This document shows, piece by piece, positions 1 through 5,251 of a stretch of 8,634 nt of DNA. The notes under the pieces are model-generated. The model had not been told where the DNA came from. It saw nothing but the letters and a program-made list of their open reading frames with translations, and did not search any database. Made by a program: the position numbers and the translations under genes. This DNA is from Methylorubrum extorquens. GTDB lineage: Bacteria; Pseudomonadota; Alphaproteobacteria; Rhizobiales; Beijerinckiaceae. Within the stretch, counting starts at the first letter, position 1. Each line of letters opens with the position of its first letter. The stretch lies in the NCBI GenBank assembly GCA_019695455.1, contig JAEUAC010000441.1, positions 1 through 8,634 on the forward strand, given 5' to 3'.

Positions 1-1
1 C

Positions 2-307
2 GCGACGCAGAACGCCGCTCCGGCCGGGCATCTCGGCACGGCGACGGCCACGATGAACTTCTCCCGGCAGCTCATGGGCGCCGTCATCGTGGCGGGCTTC
101 GGCGCCCTCGTGCTGTCCGGCGCGGCCGGAGGCCAGGGCCTGACGCTGGAGGCGCTCGGCGGCGGCGCCTCGCCCGAGCTCGCGGCGACGTTCCGGTGGG
201 TCTTCGCGGCGGCGGCCTGCGGCCTCGCCCTGGCGCTCGCCGCGTTCGCCATGATGGAGGAGCTGCCCTTCCGGGACCGCGCCCACGCCCCGCCCGCGTC
301 CGAGTAG
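2..307 (+). CDS. MFS exporter, DHA2-like, C-terminal end (partial)
   Basis: This is the last 101 residues of a protein that begins before the window; the frame is open from base 2 to a TAG. The start reads TQNAAPAGHLGTATATMNFSRQ. That resembles the stretch before the penultimate helix of 14-helix DHA2 (EmrB/QacA) drug:proton antiporters, where homologues read roughly QNAVPxxxLGxATAxMNFxRxLGG. Two membrane helices are visible, at about residues 19-41 and 67-86 of the fragment. They are joined by a small-residue-rich loop and followed by a polar tail with EELPFRD. The family exports small hydrophobic compounds across the inner membrane using the proton gradient; the substrate cannot be inferred. 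folE starts 35 nt downstream on the same strand, so the two may share a transcript. An internal ATG at 53 is not a likely start because homology continues upstream of it. Confidence 0.8.
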   Translation, partial: ATQNAAPAGHLGTATATMNFSRQLMGAVIVAGFGALVLSGAAGGQGLTLEALGGGASPELAATFRWVFAAAACGLALALAAFAMMEELPFRDRAHAPPASE

Positions 308-342
308 TTGCCGTGCCGACCCGCACGCGGCAGAAGGCGCGC

Positions 343-945
343 ATGGCCAACCCCTCCGACACGTCAGGTCCCGCCGCGGATCGTCCGAGCCGCGAGGAGG
401 CCGAGGCGGCGGTCCGGACGCTGATCCGCTGGGCGGGCGACGATCCGACCCGCGAGGGCCTGATCGAGACGCCGGCCCGCGTCGCCAAGGCCTACGGGGA
501 CTGGTTCTCGGGCTACGGGCAGGACCCGGCCGACTCCCTGCGGCGGACCTTCGAGGAGGTCGGGGGCTACGACGAGATCGTGGTTCTGCGGGCGATTCCG
601 TTCTCGTCGCATTGCGAGCACCACATGGCGCCGATCATCGGCGAGGTGCATGTCGGCTACCTGCCGCGCAACCGGGTGGTCGGCATCTCGAAGCTCGCCC
701 GCCTGGTCGACGCCTTCGCCCGCCGGCTGCAGATCCAGGAGCGCCTGACGGCCGAGATCGCCGACACCCTGAACGAGATCCTGGAGCCGCGCGGCGTCGC
801 CGTGGTCGTCGAGGCGACGCACGAATGCATGACCACGCGCGGCGTCCACAAGCGCGGCGTCGCCATGGTGACGAGCCGGATGCTCGGCGCCTTCCGGGAC
901 AACCCGGCCACGCGGCGGGAATTTCTGTCGGCGATCGGCAAGTAG
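343..945 (+). CDS. folE: GTP cyclohydrolase I
   Basis: The 200-residue enzyme converts GTP to 7,8-dihydroneopterin triphosphate plus formate. This is the first step of tetrahydrofolate synthesis, and the product can also feed queuosine. Zinc ligands are visible: Cys91 and His94 in HCEHH, and Cys162 in THECM. His160 matches the catalytic His179 of the E. coli enzyme. Other family signatures are GISKLAR (114-120), QERLT (132-136) and TTRGVHKRG (164-172). The length fits the bacterial type IA enzyme (about 180-220 residues). I chose ATG 343 because AGAAGG (332-337) lies 5 nt upstream. The frame stays open further upstream, but that part overlaps the MFS gene and has no homology. The first 17 residues are a variable polar tail. 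No promoter is evident in the 35-nt gap, so read-through from the MFS gene is plausible. Confidence 0.96.
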   Translation: MANPSDTSGPAADRPSREEAEAAVRTLIRWAGDDPTREGLIETPARVAKAYGDWFSGYGQDPADSLRRTFEEVGGYDEIVVLRAIPFSSHCEHHMAPIIGEVHVGYLPRNRVVGISKLARLVDAFARRLQIQERLTAEIADTLNEILEPRGVAVVVEATHECMTTRGVHKRGVAMVTSRMLGAFRDNPATRREFLSAIGK

Positions 946-982
946 CGGGATCGAATGCCGCAGGCCCGCGTTCGGCTGGCGA

Positions 983-1003
983 GATCGGACGGTGGAGCCG
1001 ATC
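983..1003 (+). other. Small inverted repeat between folE and the DUF1328 gene
   Basis: GATCGG (983-988) and CCGATC (998-1003) form a 6-bp perfect inverted repeat around a 9-nt loop. It lies 37 nt after the folE stop and ends 16 nt before the next start codon. There is no T-tract, so it is not a convincing intrinsic terminator. It may be chance in GC-rich DNA. Confidence 0.3.
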
Positions 1004-1019
1004 CGCCGGAGTTCGACCA

Positions 1020-1193
1020 ATGCTGAAATGGGCGCTCATCTTCTTCGTCGTCTCGCTCGTCGCGGGTGCGCTCGGCTTCTCCGGCGTCGCTTCGGGCGCG
1101 CGCCGCATCGCCCAGATCCTGTTCGGCCTGTTCCTGGCCATCGCCATCGTCGTCGTCGTGATCGCCTTCGCCATCGGGCAGGCCGTCTTCTGA
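1020..1193 (+). CDS. DUF1328 (UPF0391/YtjA-like) small membrane protein
   Basis: The 57-residue protein consists of two membrane helices: residues 3-20 (KWALIFFVVSLVAGALGF) and about 33-55 (ILFGLFLAIAIVVVVIAF), joined by SGVASGARRIAQ. This pattern, with MLxWALxFFVVSLVAGxLGFxGVA at the N-terminus, is the DUF1328/UPF0391 family. These inner-membrane proteins have no firm biochemical function and are often linked to stress or stationary phase in proteobacteria. The start ATG has GGAG at 1008-1011 with 8 nt spacing. The length is typical of the family (about 53-60 residues). It lies 74 nt after folE on the same strand but is functionally unrelated, so it may have its own promoter. A hairpin begins 34 nt after the stop. 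Confidence 0.9.
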   Translation: MLKWALIFFVVSLVAGALGFSGVASGARRIAQILFGLFLAIAIVVVVIAFAIGQAVF

Positions 1194-1227
1194 GGCGCCG
1201 CCCGGCCGCATCGGACCGATGCACGCT

Positions 1228-1254
1228 TGCAACCATCTCCCGCGGGATGGTGCA
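1228..1254 (+). other. Hairpin with bulge downstream of the DUF1328 gene
   Basis: TGCA-A-CCATC (1228-1237) pairs with GATGG-TGCA (1246-1254). This gives nine base pairs with one bulged A and an 8-nt loop, TCCCGCGG, whose last six bases CCGCGG are self-complementary. It may end the DUF1328 transcript, but no T-tract follows. It could equally be an operator or leader structure for the gene at 1314. Confidence 0.4.
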
Positions 1255-1271
1255 GGCGATTGCGTCCGCTC

Positions 1272-1295
1272 CGGCCGGGCCCTAGGGTCCGGCCG
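1272..1295 (+). promoter_or_regulatory. 24-nt palindrome in the leader of the secreted-protein gene
   Basis: The two halves CGGCCGGGCCCT and AGGGTCCGGCCG are complementary along all 12 positions, with one G.T wobble at 1279/1288. The centre is CCCTAGGG (1280-1287). The palindrome ends 8 nt before the Shine-Dalgarno GAGG (1304-1307) of the next gene. Its symmetry fits either a protein-binding operator or, in RNA, a very stable hairpin just upstream of the ribosome site. No T-run follows, so a simple terminator is unlikely. Confidence 0.45.
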
Positions 1296-1313
1296 CTGCG
1301 AACGAGGATGGGC

Positions 1314-1619
1314 ATGGTTTCGAGGATCGCGACGGTGCTGGCGGCCGGCTTCACGCTGCTCGGCGTGACGGGCGCCTCTGCGTCGGGCCCGATCCCCTTC
1401 TACGGCTACTCGCCCTATTTCGGCGGACCGTCGCCCTACTACACCTACGACGAGGACGTGCAGGTCTCGTCCACGCAGAGCTACGGCATGCCGGGCTTCG
1501 GAACCCGGGTCTATTCCCGCGGCGGCCCGTTCTGGACCAAGACCATGCGCCCCGCCTCGCTGGACGCCGTGTCGGAGCGCCGCGCGCGCCGGCGCGCCGT
1601 CCTGCGACGTCGCGGCTGA
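1314..1619 (+). CDS. Secreted Tyr/Pro/Gly-rich protein of unknown function
   Basis: I do not recognise a named family. The 101-residue product begins with a signal peptide: basic MVSR, a hydrophobic core ATVLAAGFTLLGV, and a likely cleavage after ASA at residue 23. The mature part starts SGPIPFYGYSPYFGGPSPYYTY and is rich in aromatic, Pro and Gly residues. It then has a more polar section (DEDVQVSSTQSYG) and a very basic C-terminus (SERRARRRAVLRRRG). Periplasmic or outer-envelope location is inferred. GAGG (1304-1307) is 6 nt from ATG 1314 but directly abuts the in-frame ATG 1308, so I chose 1314; using 1308 would add Met-Gly. It is flanked by strong inverted repeats on both sides and followed by another secreted Gly/Tyr-rich protein. 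Confidence 0.75.
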   Translation: MVSRIATVLAAGFTLLGVTGASASGPIPFYGYSPYFGGPSPYYTYDEDVQVSSTQSYGMPGFGTRVYSRGGPFWTKTMRPASLDAVSERRARRRAVLRRRG

Positions 1620-1642
1620 CGAACGGCGCGCTCCGGACCGCA

Positions 1643-1670
1643 CGAACCAGGAACGCCGCGTTCGGGTTCG
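1643..1670 (+). other. Strong hairpin between the two secreted-protein genes
   Basis: CGAACC (1643-1648) pairs with GGTTCG (1665-1670), and inside it GAACG (1651-1655) pairs with CGTTC (1659-1663). The result is 11 base pairs with a 3-nt loop and a small AG/G internal loop. It lies 23 nt after the stop at 1619 and could be the transcription end of that gene. The bases after it (CGTTGACG) are not a T-tract, so it might instead be part of the leader of the gene at 1708. Confidence 0.5.
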
Positions 1671-1676
1671 CGTTGA

Positions 1677-1702
1677 CGACTCCACGAGGGGGCTCGGAGT
1701 CG
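1677..1702 (+). promoter_or_regulatory. Hairpin that would mask the ribosome site of the Gly/Tyr-rich gene
   Basis: CGACTCC (1677-1683) is perfectly complementary to GGAGTCG (1696-1702). The second arm contains GGAG (1696-1699), the Shine-Dalgarno sequence placed 8 nt before ATG 1708. A further GAG/CTC pair (1686-1688 with 1693-1695) could extend the stem. If it folds in RNA it would hide the ribosome site. What might open it is unknown. Confidence 0.45.
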
Positions 1703-1707
1703 ACGCG

Positions 1708-2265
1708 ATGATCACAACACACTTCGGACGATGGATGGCGGCCGGCACGGTCGCCGCCGGCCTCGGCCTCGCGGCAGGGTCGCCGGCACAGGCCGTCACG
1801 CTGCCGGTCTCCGGCGCGAACACGGTCGCCCAGGCGCCTCAAGCCGAGGGCGTGCGCTGGCGCGGCGGATACGGCGGCGGCTTCCGCCATGCCGGCTACG
1901 GCGGCCGCGGCTATTACGGCGGTCGTGGGTTCTACGGCCGGGGCTATGGCCGCGGCTATTACGGCGGTGGCGGTGCCATCGCGGCCGGCGCCGCGCTCGG
2001 CATCCTGGGCACGACGGCCGCGCTCGGCGGTTTCGGCCCGGCTTATGGCGGCTACGGTTACGGCGGCGGCTACGGCTACGGCTACCCGGTCTCCTATGGC
2101 TACGGCTACGGATATCCGGCCGCCTACGGCTACGGGTACGGCTATCCCTACCGGCCCTACGGGTACCGCCGGGTCTATGGCCCGCGCTACGGCCATTACG
2201 GCCCCGGGTTCCGCCGCGTCGGCTATTACGGGCCGGGCTACGGCTATCGCGGTCGTCACTGGTAG
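1708..2265 (+). CDS. Secreted Gly/Tyr-rich repeat protein
   Basis: The 185-residue protein has a signal peptide (MITTHFGRWMAAGTVAAGLG and following residues), with probable cleavage after AQA at residue 29. Residues 51-88 are Arg/Gly/Tyr-rich (WRGGYGGGFRHAGYGGRGYY). Residues 90-110 form a small-residue hydrophobic stretch (AIAAGAALGILGTTAALGGFG) resembling a glycine-zipper segment. Residues 121-150 are three tandem decapeptides of the form GYGYGYPxxx, and a Tyr/Gly/Arg tail ends in RGRHW. Proteins of this kind are common and mostly uncharacterised in Hyphomicrobiales; an envelope or matrix role is inference. ATG 1708 is supported by GGAG at 1696-1699 and by the signal peptide. A Rho-independent terminator follows 28 nt after the stop. 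Confidence 0.85.
   Translation: MITTHFGRWMAAGTVAAGLGLAAGSPAQAVTLPVSGANTVAQAPQAEGVRWRGGYGGGFRHAGYGGRGYYGGRGFYGRGYGRGYYGGGGAIAAGAALGILGTTAALGGFGPAYGGYGYGGGYGYGYPVSYGYGYGYPAAYGYGYGYPYRPYGYRRVYGPRYGHYGPGFRRVGYYGPGYGYRGRHW
2068..2157 (+). repeat. Three 30-bp in-frame tandem repeats (Gly-Tyr decapeptide)
   Basis: Units lie at 2068-2097, 2098-2127 and 2128-2157. They encode GYGYGYPVSY, GYGYGYPAAY and GYGYGYPYRP. The first seven codons are conserved at the protein level, while DNA differences sit mostly at third positions. Shorter GGCTAC iterations extend on both sides. Confidence 0.85.
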
Positions 2266-2293
2266 GGAGGGCGACCTCTCGCCACGCGACGGG

Positions 2294-2321
2294 AGGGCGG
2301 CTCAGGCCGCCCTTTCCGTTT
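2294..2321 (+). terminator. Rho-independent terminator after the Gly/Tyr-rich gene
   Basis: AGGGCGGC (2294-2301) pairs perfectly with GCCGCCCT (2306-2313) around the 4-nt loop TCAG, and TTTCCGTTT (2313-2321) follows. This fits a + strand intrinsic terminator 28 nt after the stop at 2265. It overlaps the last codons of the convergent patatin gene, whose TGA stop begins in the loop. On the - strand no T-run follows the stem. Confidence 0.8.
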
Positions 2322-3297
2322 GCCCCGCCGCCGACAGCCATTGCGCCGCCGCCTCCCGGCCGCGGTCGCGGAGATCGAGCAGGGCGGAGCGGTCCAGGTC
2401 CATGCCCGAGCGTCGGGCGAGGTCCGGCACCCACTCCTCGGCCGAGATCCGTTCGAGGCTGAGGGCCGCGAGCTTGCGGGACAGGGGCGAATCGCCGCCG
2501 TCGCGCCCGCTCAGCCGCTTCATGGCCTCGAGCGCCGCGATGTCGTGCATCAGCGGCCCGTTGAACGTGATCTGGTTCAGGCGCTTGGCGATGGTCGGCG
2601 AGCTCGTCGGCGTCTCGTCCGCCTGCGTCGGCACGATCTGCACGAGCAGGATGGTGGACGTCTCGGCCACGTCGACGAGCTCGGTCAGCGGCGGATTGGC
2701 CGCGTAGCCGCCGTCCCAGTAATCCTCGCCGTCGATCGTGACGGCGTGGTTCAGGAGCGGCAGGCAGGCGGAGGCGAGCACCACGTCGCGCGAGACCTCG
2801 CACTCCCGGAAGATCCGCAGGCCGCCGTCCGAGACGCGGGTCGCCGAGACGAGCATCTTCAGGGGCGGTGCCGCCGCCAGCGCCTCGAAATCGACCGCGT
2901 TCGACAGGAGCGTCCGCAGCGGGTTCAGGTCGAAGGGATTGAGCTGGTAGGGCGACAGGAGCCGCGTCGAGAGCTCGAGCGCGAGCGACGCCCGGCCCGA
3001 CGGGGGCAGGAAGCTCGACCGCGCCTTGTCGGCGAGCGCCGTCCAGAACTCGGCGAGTCGCTCGCGCGCGCCCTACCGGCCGCCGCGTCGCAGGCCTTCG
3101 GCCATGACCACGGCGTTGACGGCGCCGGCGCTGGCGCCGCTGACCGAATCGAAGGCGAGGTCCGTCTCCTCGAGGAGACGGTCGAGCACGCCCCACGTGA
3201 AGGCCCCGAAGGCCCCGCCGCCCTGCAGGGCCAGCGACACGGAACGGTGCGGCGGCGGGGCCGCGTCCGGCCGGAGCGGCCGTGGATGAGGAGTCAT
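2302..3297 (-). pseudogene. Patatin-like phospholipase interrupted by an amber codon
   Basis: The - strand frame would encode a 331-residue patatin-family serine acyl hydrolase (phospholipase A-like) if codon 75 were not TAG (3075-3073). Before the stop are the oxyanion-hole motif GGGAFGA (26-32) and the nucleophile motif GASAG (54-58, Ser56). After it the same frame continues without a break as GARERLAEFWTALADKARSS, and reaches the catalytic Asp195 in DYWDGGYAANPP. Both halves of the Ser-Asp dyad are therefore intact but separated by the stop. Homologues generally have Glu or Asp here, so a single GAG-to-TAG change is the simplest explanation. The next in-frame ATG is codon 148, beyond Ser56, so reinitiation could not restore the enzyme. 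TAG ends folE and two other genes here, so it is a working stop. ATG 3297 has only a weak GAG ribosome site. A sequencing error is possible. The family assignment is firm; the pseudogene status is less so. Confidence 0.82.
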
Positions 3298-3304
3298 CCG
3301 TCTC

Positions 3305-3333
3305 AATTTGTGCAGTGCAACATGAAACGTCAA
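3305..3333 (-). promoter_or_regulatory. Putative sigma-70 promoter for the patatin gene
   Basis: On the - strand TTGACG (3333-3328) is followed after 17 nt by CAAATT (3310-3305). The predicted transcript would begin only a few bases before ATG 3297, giving a nearly leaderless mRNA. The segment is clearly more AT-rich than its surroundings. An inverted repeat, TGCAAC (3316-3321) with GTTGCA (3335-3340), overlaps the -35 region and spacer and could be an operator. Confidence 0.45.
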
Positions 3334-3358
3334 GGTTGCATGCCGCACCCTTCGCGCA

Positions 3359-3370
3359 GACCGGCCGGTC
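3359..3370 (+). promoter_or_regulatory. 12-bp perfect palindrome upstream of pyrF
   Basis: GACCGGCCGGTC is perfectly self-complementary. It sits in the divergent region between the patatin and pyrF promoters, ending 31 nt before the candidate pyrF -35 element. It may be an operator, or chance in GC-rich DNA. Confidence 0.3.
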
Positions 3371-3401
3371 GCCCGTGCACAGGGCGGATCCCCTCCAGCG
3401 A

Positions 3402-3431
3402 TTGACGCGTCGCCTCGGGTCGGGCCTATCG
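3402..3431 (+). promoter_or_regulatory. Putative promoter of the pyr cluster
   Basis: TTGACG (3402-3407) and CTATCG (3426-3431) are separated by 18 nt and resemble the alphaproteobacterial TTGAC / CTAT housekeeping promoter. The predicted start would leave a leader of about 30 nt before pyrF, containing a strong ribosome site GAGGAGGG (3453-3460). I see no room or sequence for a PyrR-type attenuator. Confidence 0.45.
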
Positions 3432-3468
3432 CGGCCGTTCGCCCCATCGTCCGAGGAGGGAAGCCCGC

Positions 3469-4194
3469 ATGTCGGGAGAGGCCGTTCCGCGCCTGATCGT
3501 GGCGCTCGACATGCCGACCGTGCCCGAGGCCGAGGCCCTGGCCGAACGGCTCGCCGGCCTGCCCGTGTGCCTGAAGATCGGGCACCAGCTCGCCTATACG
3601 GGCGGGCTCGACTTCGTGGCCCGGCTGATCCGGGCGGGGCGGCCGGTCTTCCTCGACCTCAAGCTCCACGACATCCCGCGCACCGTCGAGGAGGGGGTCC
3701 GCTCGCTGGCCGATTTCGGGGCGACGTTCCTCACCGTGCACGCCTATCCGCAGACCGTGCGGGCGGCCGTGGCGGGACGGGGGAACTCCCCGCTCCGCAT
3801 CCTCGGCGTCACCGTCCTGACCTCGATGGACGACCACGACGCGGCGGCCGCGGGCTACCGCGAGGGCGTCGCGGCGACCGTCGCGGCGCGGGCCGCCGAC
3901 GCGGCCGCGGCCGGGATCGACGGTCTCGTCTGCGCGGCCACGGAGGCGGCGGACCTGCGGGCGAGCCTGCCGCCGGGCGTCTCGCTCGTCGTGCCGGGCA
4001 TCCGGCCCGCCGGCAGCGCGGCGGGCGACCAGAAGCGCGTCATGACGCCGGCCCAGGCGATCCGGGCGGGCGCGGACCACCTCGTGGTGGGCCGGCCCAT
4101 CGCGGGCGCCGCCGACCCGGCCGCGGCCGCGCGCGCCATCCTGGCCGAGATCGAGGGCGTCTCCCGGGTGGCGGCGCCGGACGCGAAGCCGTAA
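3469..4194 (+). CDS. pyrF: Orotidine 5'-phosphate decarboxylase
   Basis: The 241-residue enzyme decarboxylates OMP to UMP, the last step of de novo pyrimidine synthesis. The catalytic motif FLDLKLHDIPRTV (61-73) supplies Asp63, Lys65 and Asp68. Asp14 (VALD) and Lys36 (LKIGHQ) match substrate-binding positions of the fold. The phosphate-binding region is seen as PGIRP (176-180), GDQKRV (186-191) and VVGRPI (206-211, Arg209). Length fits the bacterial group I TIM-barrel enzyme (about 230-245), which works as a soluble dimer. The start is fixed by GAGGAGGG at 3453-3460. It is the first gene of the cluster; its TAA overlaps the AAGG used by pyrC 11 nt later. Confidence 0.97.
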   Translation: MSGEAVPRLIVALDMPTVPEAEALAERLAGLPVCLKIGHQLAYTGGLDFVARLIRAGRPVFLDLKLHDIPRTVEEGVRSLADFGATFLTVHAYPQTVRAAVAGRGNSPLRILGVTVLTSMDDHDAAAAGYREGVAATVAARAADAAAAGIDGLVCAATEAADLRASLPPGVSLVVPGIRPAGSAAGDQKRVMTPAQAIRAGADHLVVGRPIAGAADPAAAARAILAEIEGVSRVAAPDAKP

Positions 4195-4205
4195 GGCTCC
4201 CGCCC

Positions 4206-5240
4206 ATGACCGACCGCATCACCATCCGTCGCCCCGACGATTGGCACGTCCACTTCCGGGACGGCGCCATGATGGCCGCCTGCGCGCCGCACACGGCTCG
4301 GGTCTTCGCCCGCGCGATCGCCATGCCGAACCTCGTGCCGCCCGTCCTCACGGCCAGGGACGCGGCCGCCTACCGCGACCGTCTCCGGGCGGCGGCGCCG
4401 GGGCTCGAGCCCCTGATGACCTGCTACCTGACGGACGAGACCGACCCCGACGACGTCGAGGCCGGGTTCCGGGACGGCATCTTCGCGGCGCTCAAGCTCT
4501 ATCCCGCCCACGCGACCACCAACGCGGCCGCGGGCGTGACCGACCTCCGCCGCATCGGCCGCGTGCTGGAGCGGGCGGAGAGGATCGGCCTGCCGCTCTC
4601 CATGCACGGCGAGGAGGTCGATCCCGACATCGACATCTTCGATCGCGAGGCCGTGTTCGTCGACCGGCGCCTGGGACCGCTGACGCGGAGCTTCCCGGGT
4701 CTCAAGATGATCCTGGAGCACCTGACCACCGTCGTGGCGGTGGAGTTCGTGCGGGCGACCTTCCCGCAGGTCGCCGGCACCATCACGGCCCACCATCTCG
4801 AGGTGACGCGGACCGACATGCTCGGCCACGGCATGCGGCCGGACCTCTACTGCATGCCGGTCGCGAAGACGGAGCGCGACCGCCGGGCCGTGCGGGCGGC
4901 GGCCGTCTCGGGCGAGCCCTGCTACTTCCTCGGTTCCGATTCCGCCCCGCACCCGCTCGCGAAGAAGCGGGCGGTGCCGGCGGCGGCCGGCATCTTCACG
5001 GCGCCGAACGCGCTCGAGATCTACGCGACCGTGTTCGATGAGGAGGGCGCGCTCGACAGGCTCGAGGCCTTCGCGTCGCTGAACGGCGCCCGCCATTACG
5101 GCCGCGAGCCGAACGAGGGCACCGTGACGCTGGAGCGGCAGCCCTGGACGGTGCCGCCGGAGACGCCGGTCGCCGGTCCCGAGGAGCGCATCCCGAACTA
5201 CCGCGGCGGCGAGACGCTGCCTTGGCGCGTGGTCGGATAA
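4206..5240 (+). CDS. pyrC: Dihydroorotase, class II (PyrC type)
   Basis: The 344-residue zinc amidohydrolase interconverts N-carbamoyl-L-aspartate and dihydroorotate. The binuclear site is complete: His14 and His16 in WHVHFRD, the lysine that becomes carboxylated at Lys97 (LKLYP), His134 (MHGE), His172 (LEHLTT) and catalytic Asp245 (GSDSAPH). The length and MTDRITIRRPDDWHVHFRDG start match E. coli-type homodimeric PyrC rather than the longer class I enzymes. ATG 4206 is preceded by AAGG (4193-4196) within the pyrF stop region. The frame is open upstream through pyrF, but only as a shadow of that gene. Gaps of 11 nt to pyrF and 11 nt to pyrE suggest translational coupling. Confidence 0.97.
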   Translation: MTDRITIRRPDDWHVHFRDGAMMAACAPHTARVFARAIAMPNLVPPVLTARDAAAYRDRLRAAAPGLEPLMTCYLTDETDPDDVEAGFRDGIFAALKLYPAHATTNAAAGVTDLRRIGRVLERAERIGLPLSMHGEEVDPDIDIFDREAVFVDRRLGPLTRSFPGLKMILEHLTTVVAVEFVRATFPQVAGTITAHHLEVTRTDMLGHGMRPDLYCMPVAKTERDRRAVRAAAVSGEPCYFLGSDSAPHPLAKKRAVPAAAGIFTAPNALEIYATVFDEEGALDRLEAFASLNGARHYGREPNEGTVTLERQPWTVPPETPVAGPEERIPNYRGGETLPWRVVG

Positions 5241-5251
5241 GGGAGGGGGCC

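Noticed and set aside
196..342. Earlier start for folE
   Set aside because: This would overlap the MFS gene and add an Arg-rich stretch; ATG 343 has a ribosome site and is followed by a normal N-terminus.
1227..1313. Earlier start at 1227 for the first secreted protein
   Set aside because: It would place an Arg/Pro-rich segment before a clear signal peptide and translate through the palindrome; GAGG is positioned for 1314.
84..1823. - strand open frames opposite folE and the DUF1328 gene
   Set aside because: Arg-rich low-complexity translations antisense to recognised genes.
1796..3196. Long open frame on the - strand across the Gly/Tyr-rich gene and the patatin gene
   Set aside because: Arg/Pro-rich translation without family features; it runs antisense to one real gene and in another frame of the other, as expected from GC-rich third positions.
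3282..4205. Possible long N-terminal extension of pyrC through pyrF
   Set aside because: The frame is open but low-complexity and overlaps all of pyrF; dihydroorotase homology begins exactly at ATG 4206.
3855..5096. Large - strand open frame opposite pyrF and pyrC
   Set aside because: Mirror of the strongly conserved + strand genes; His/Arg/Gly-rich with no motif.
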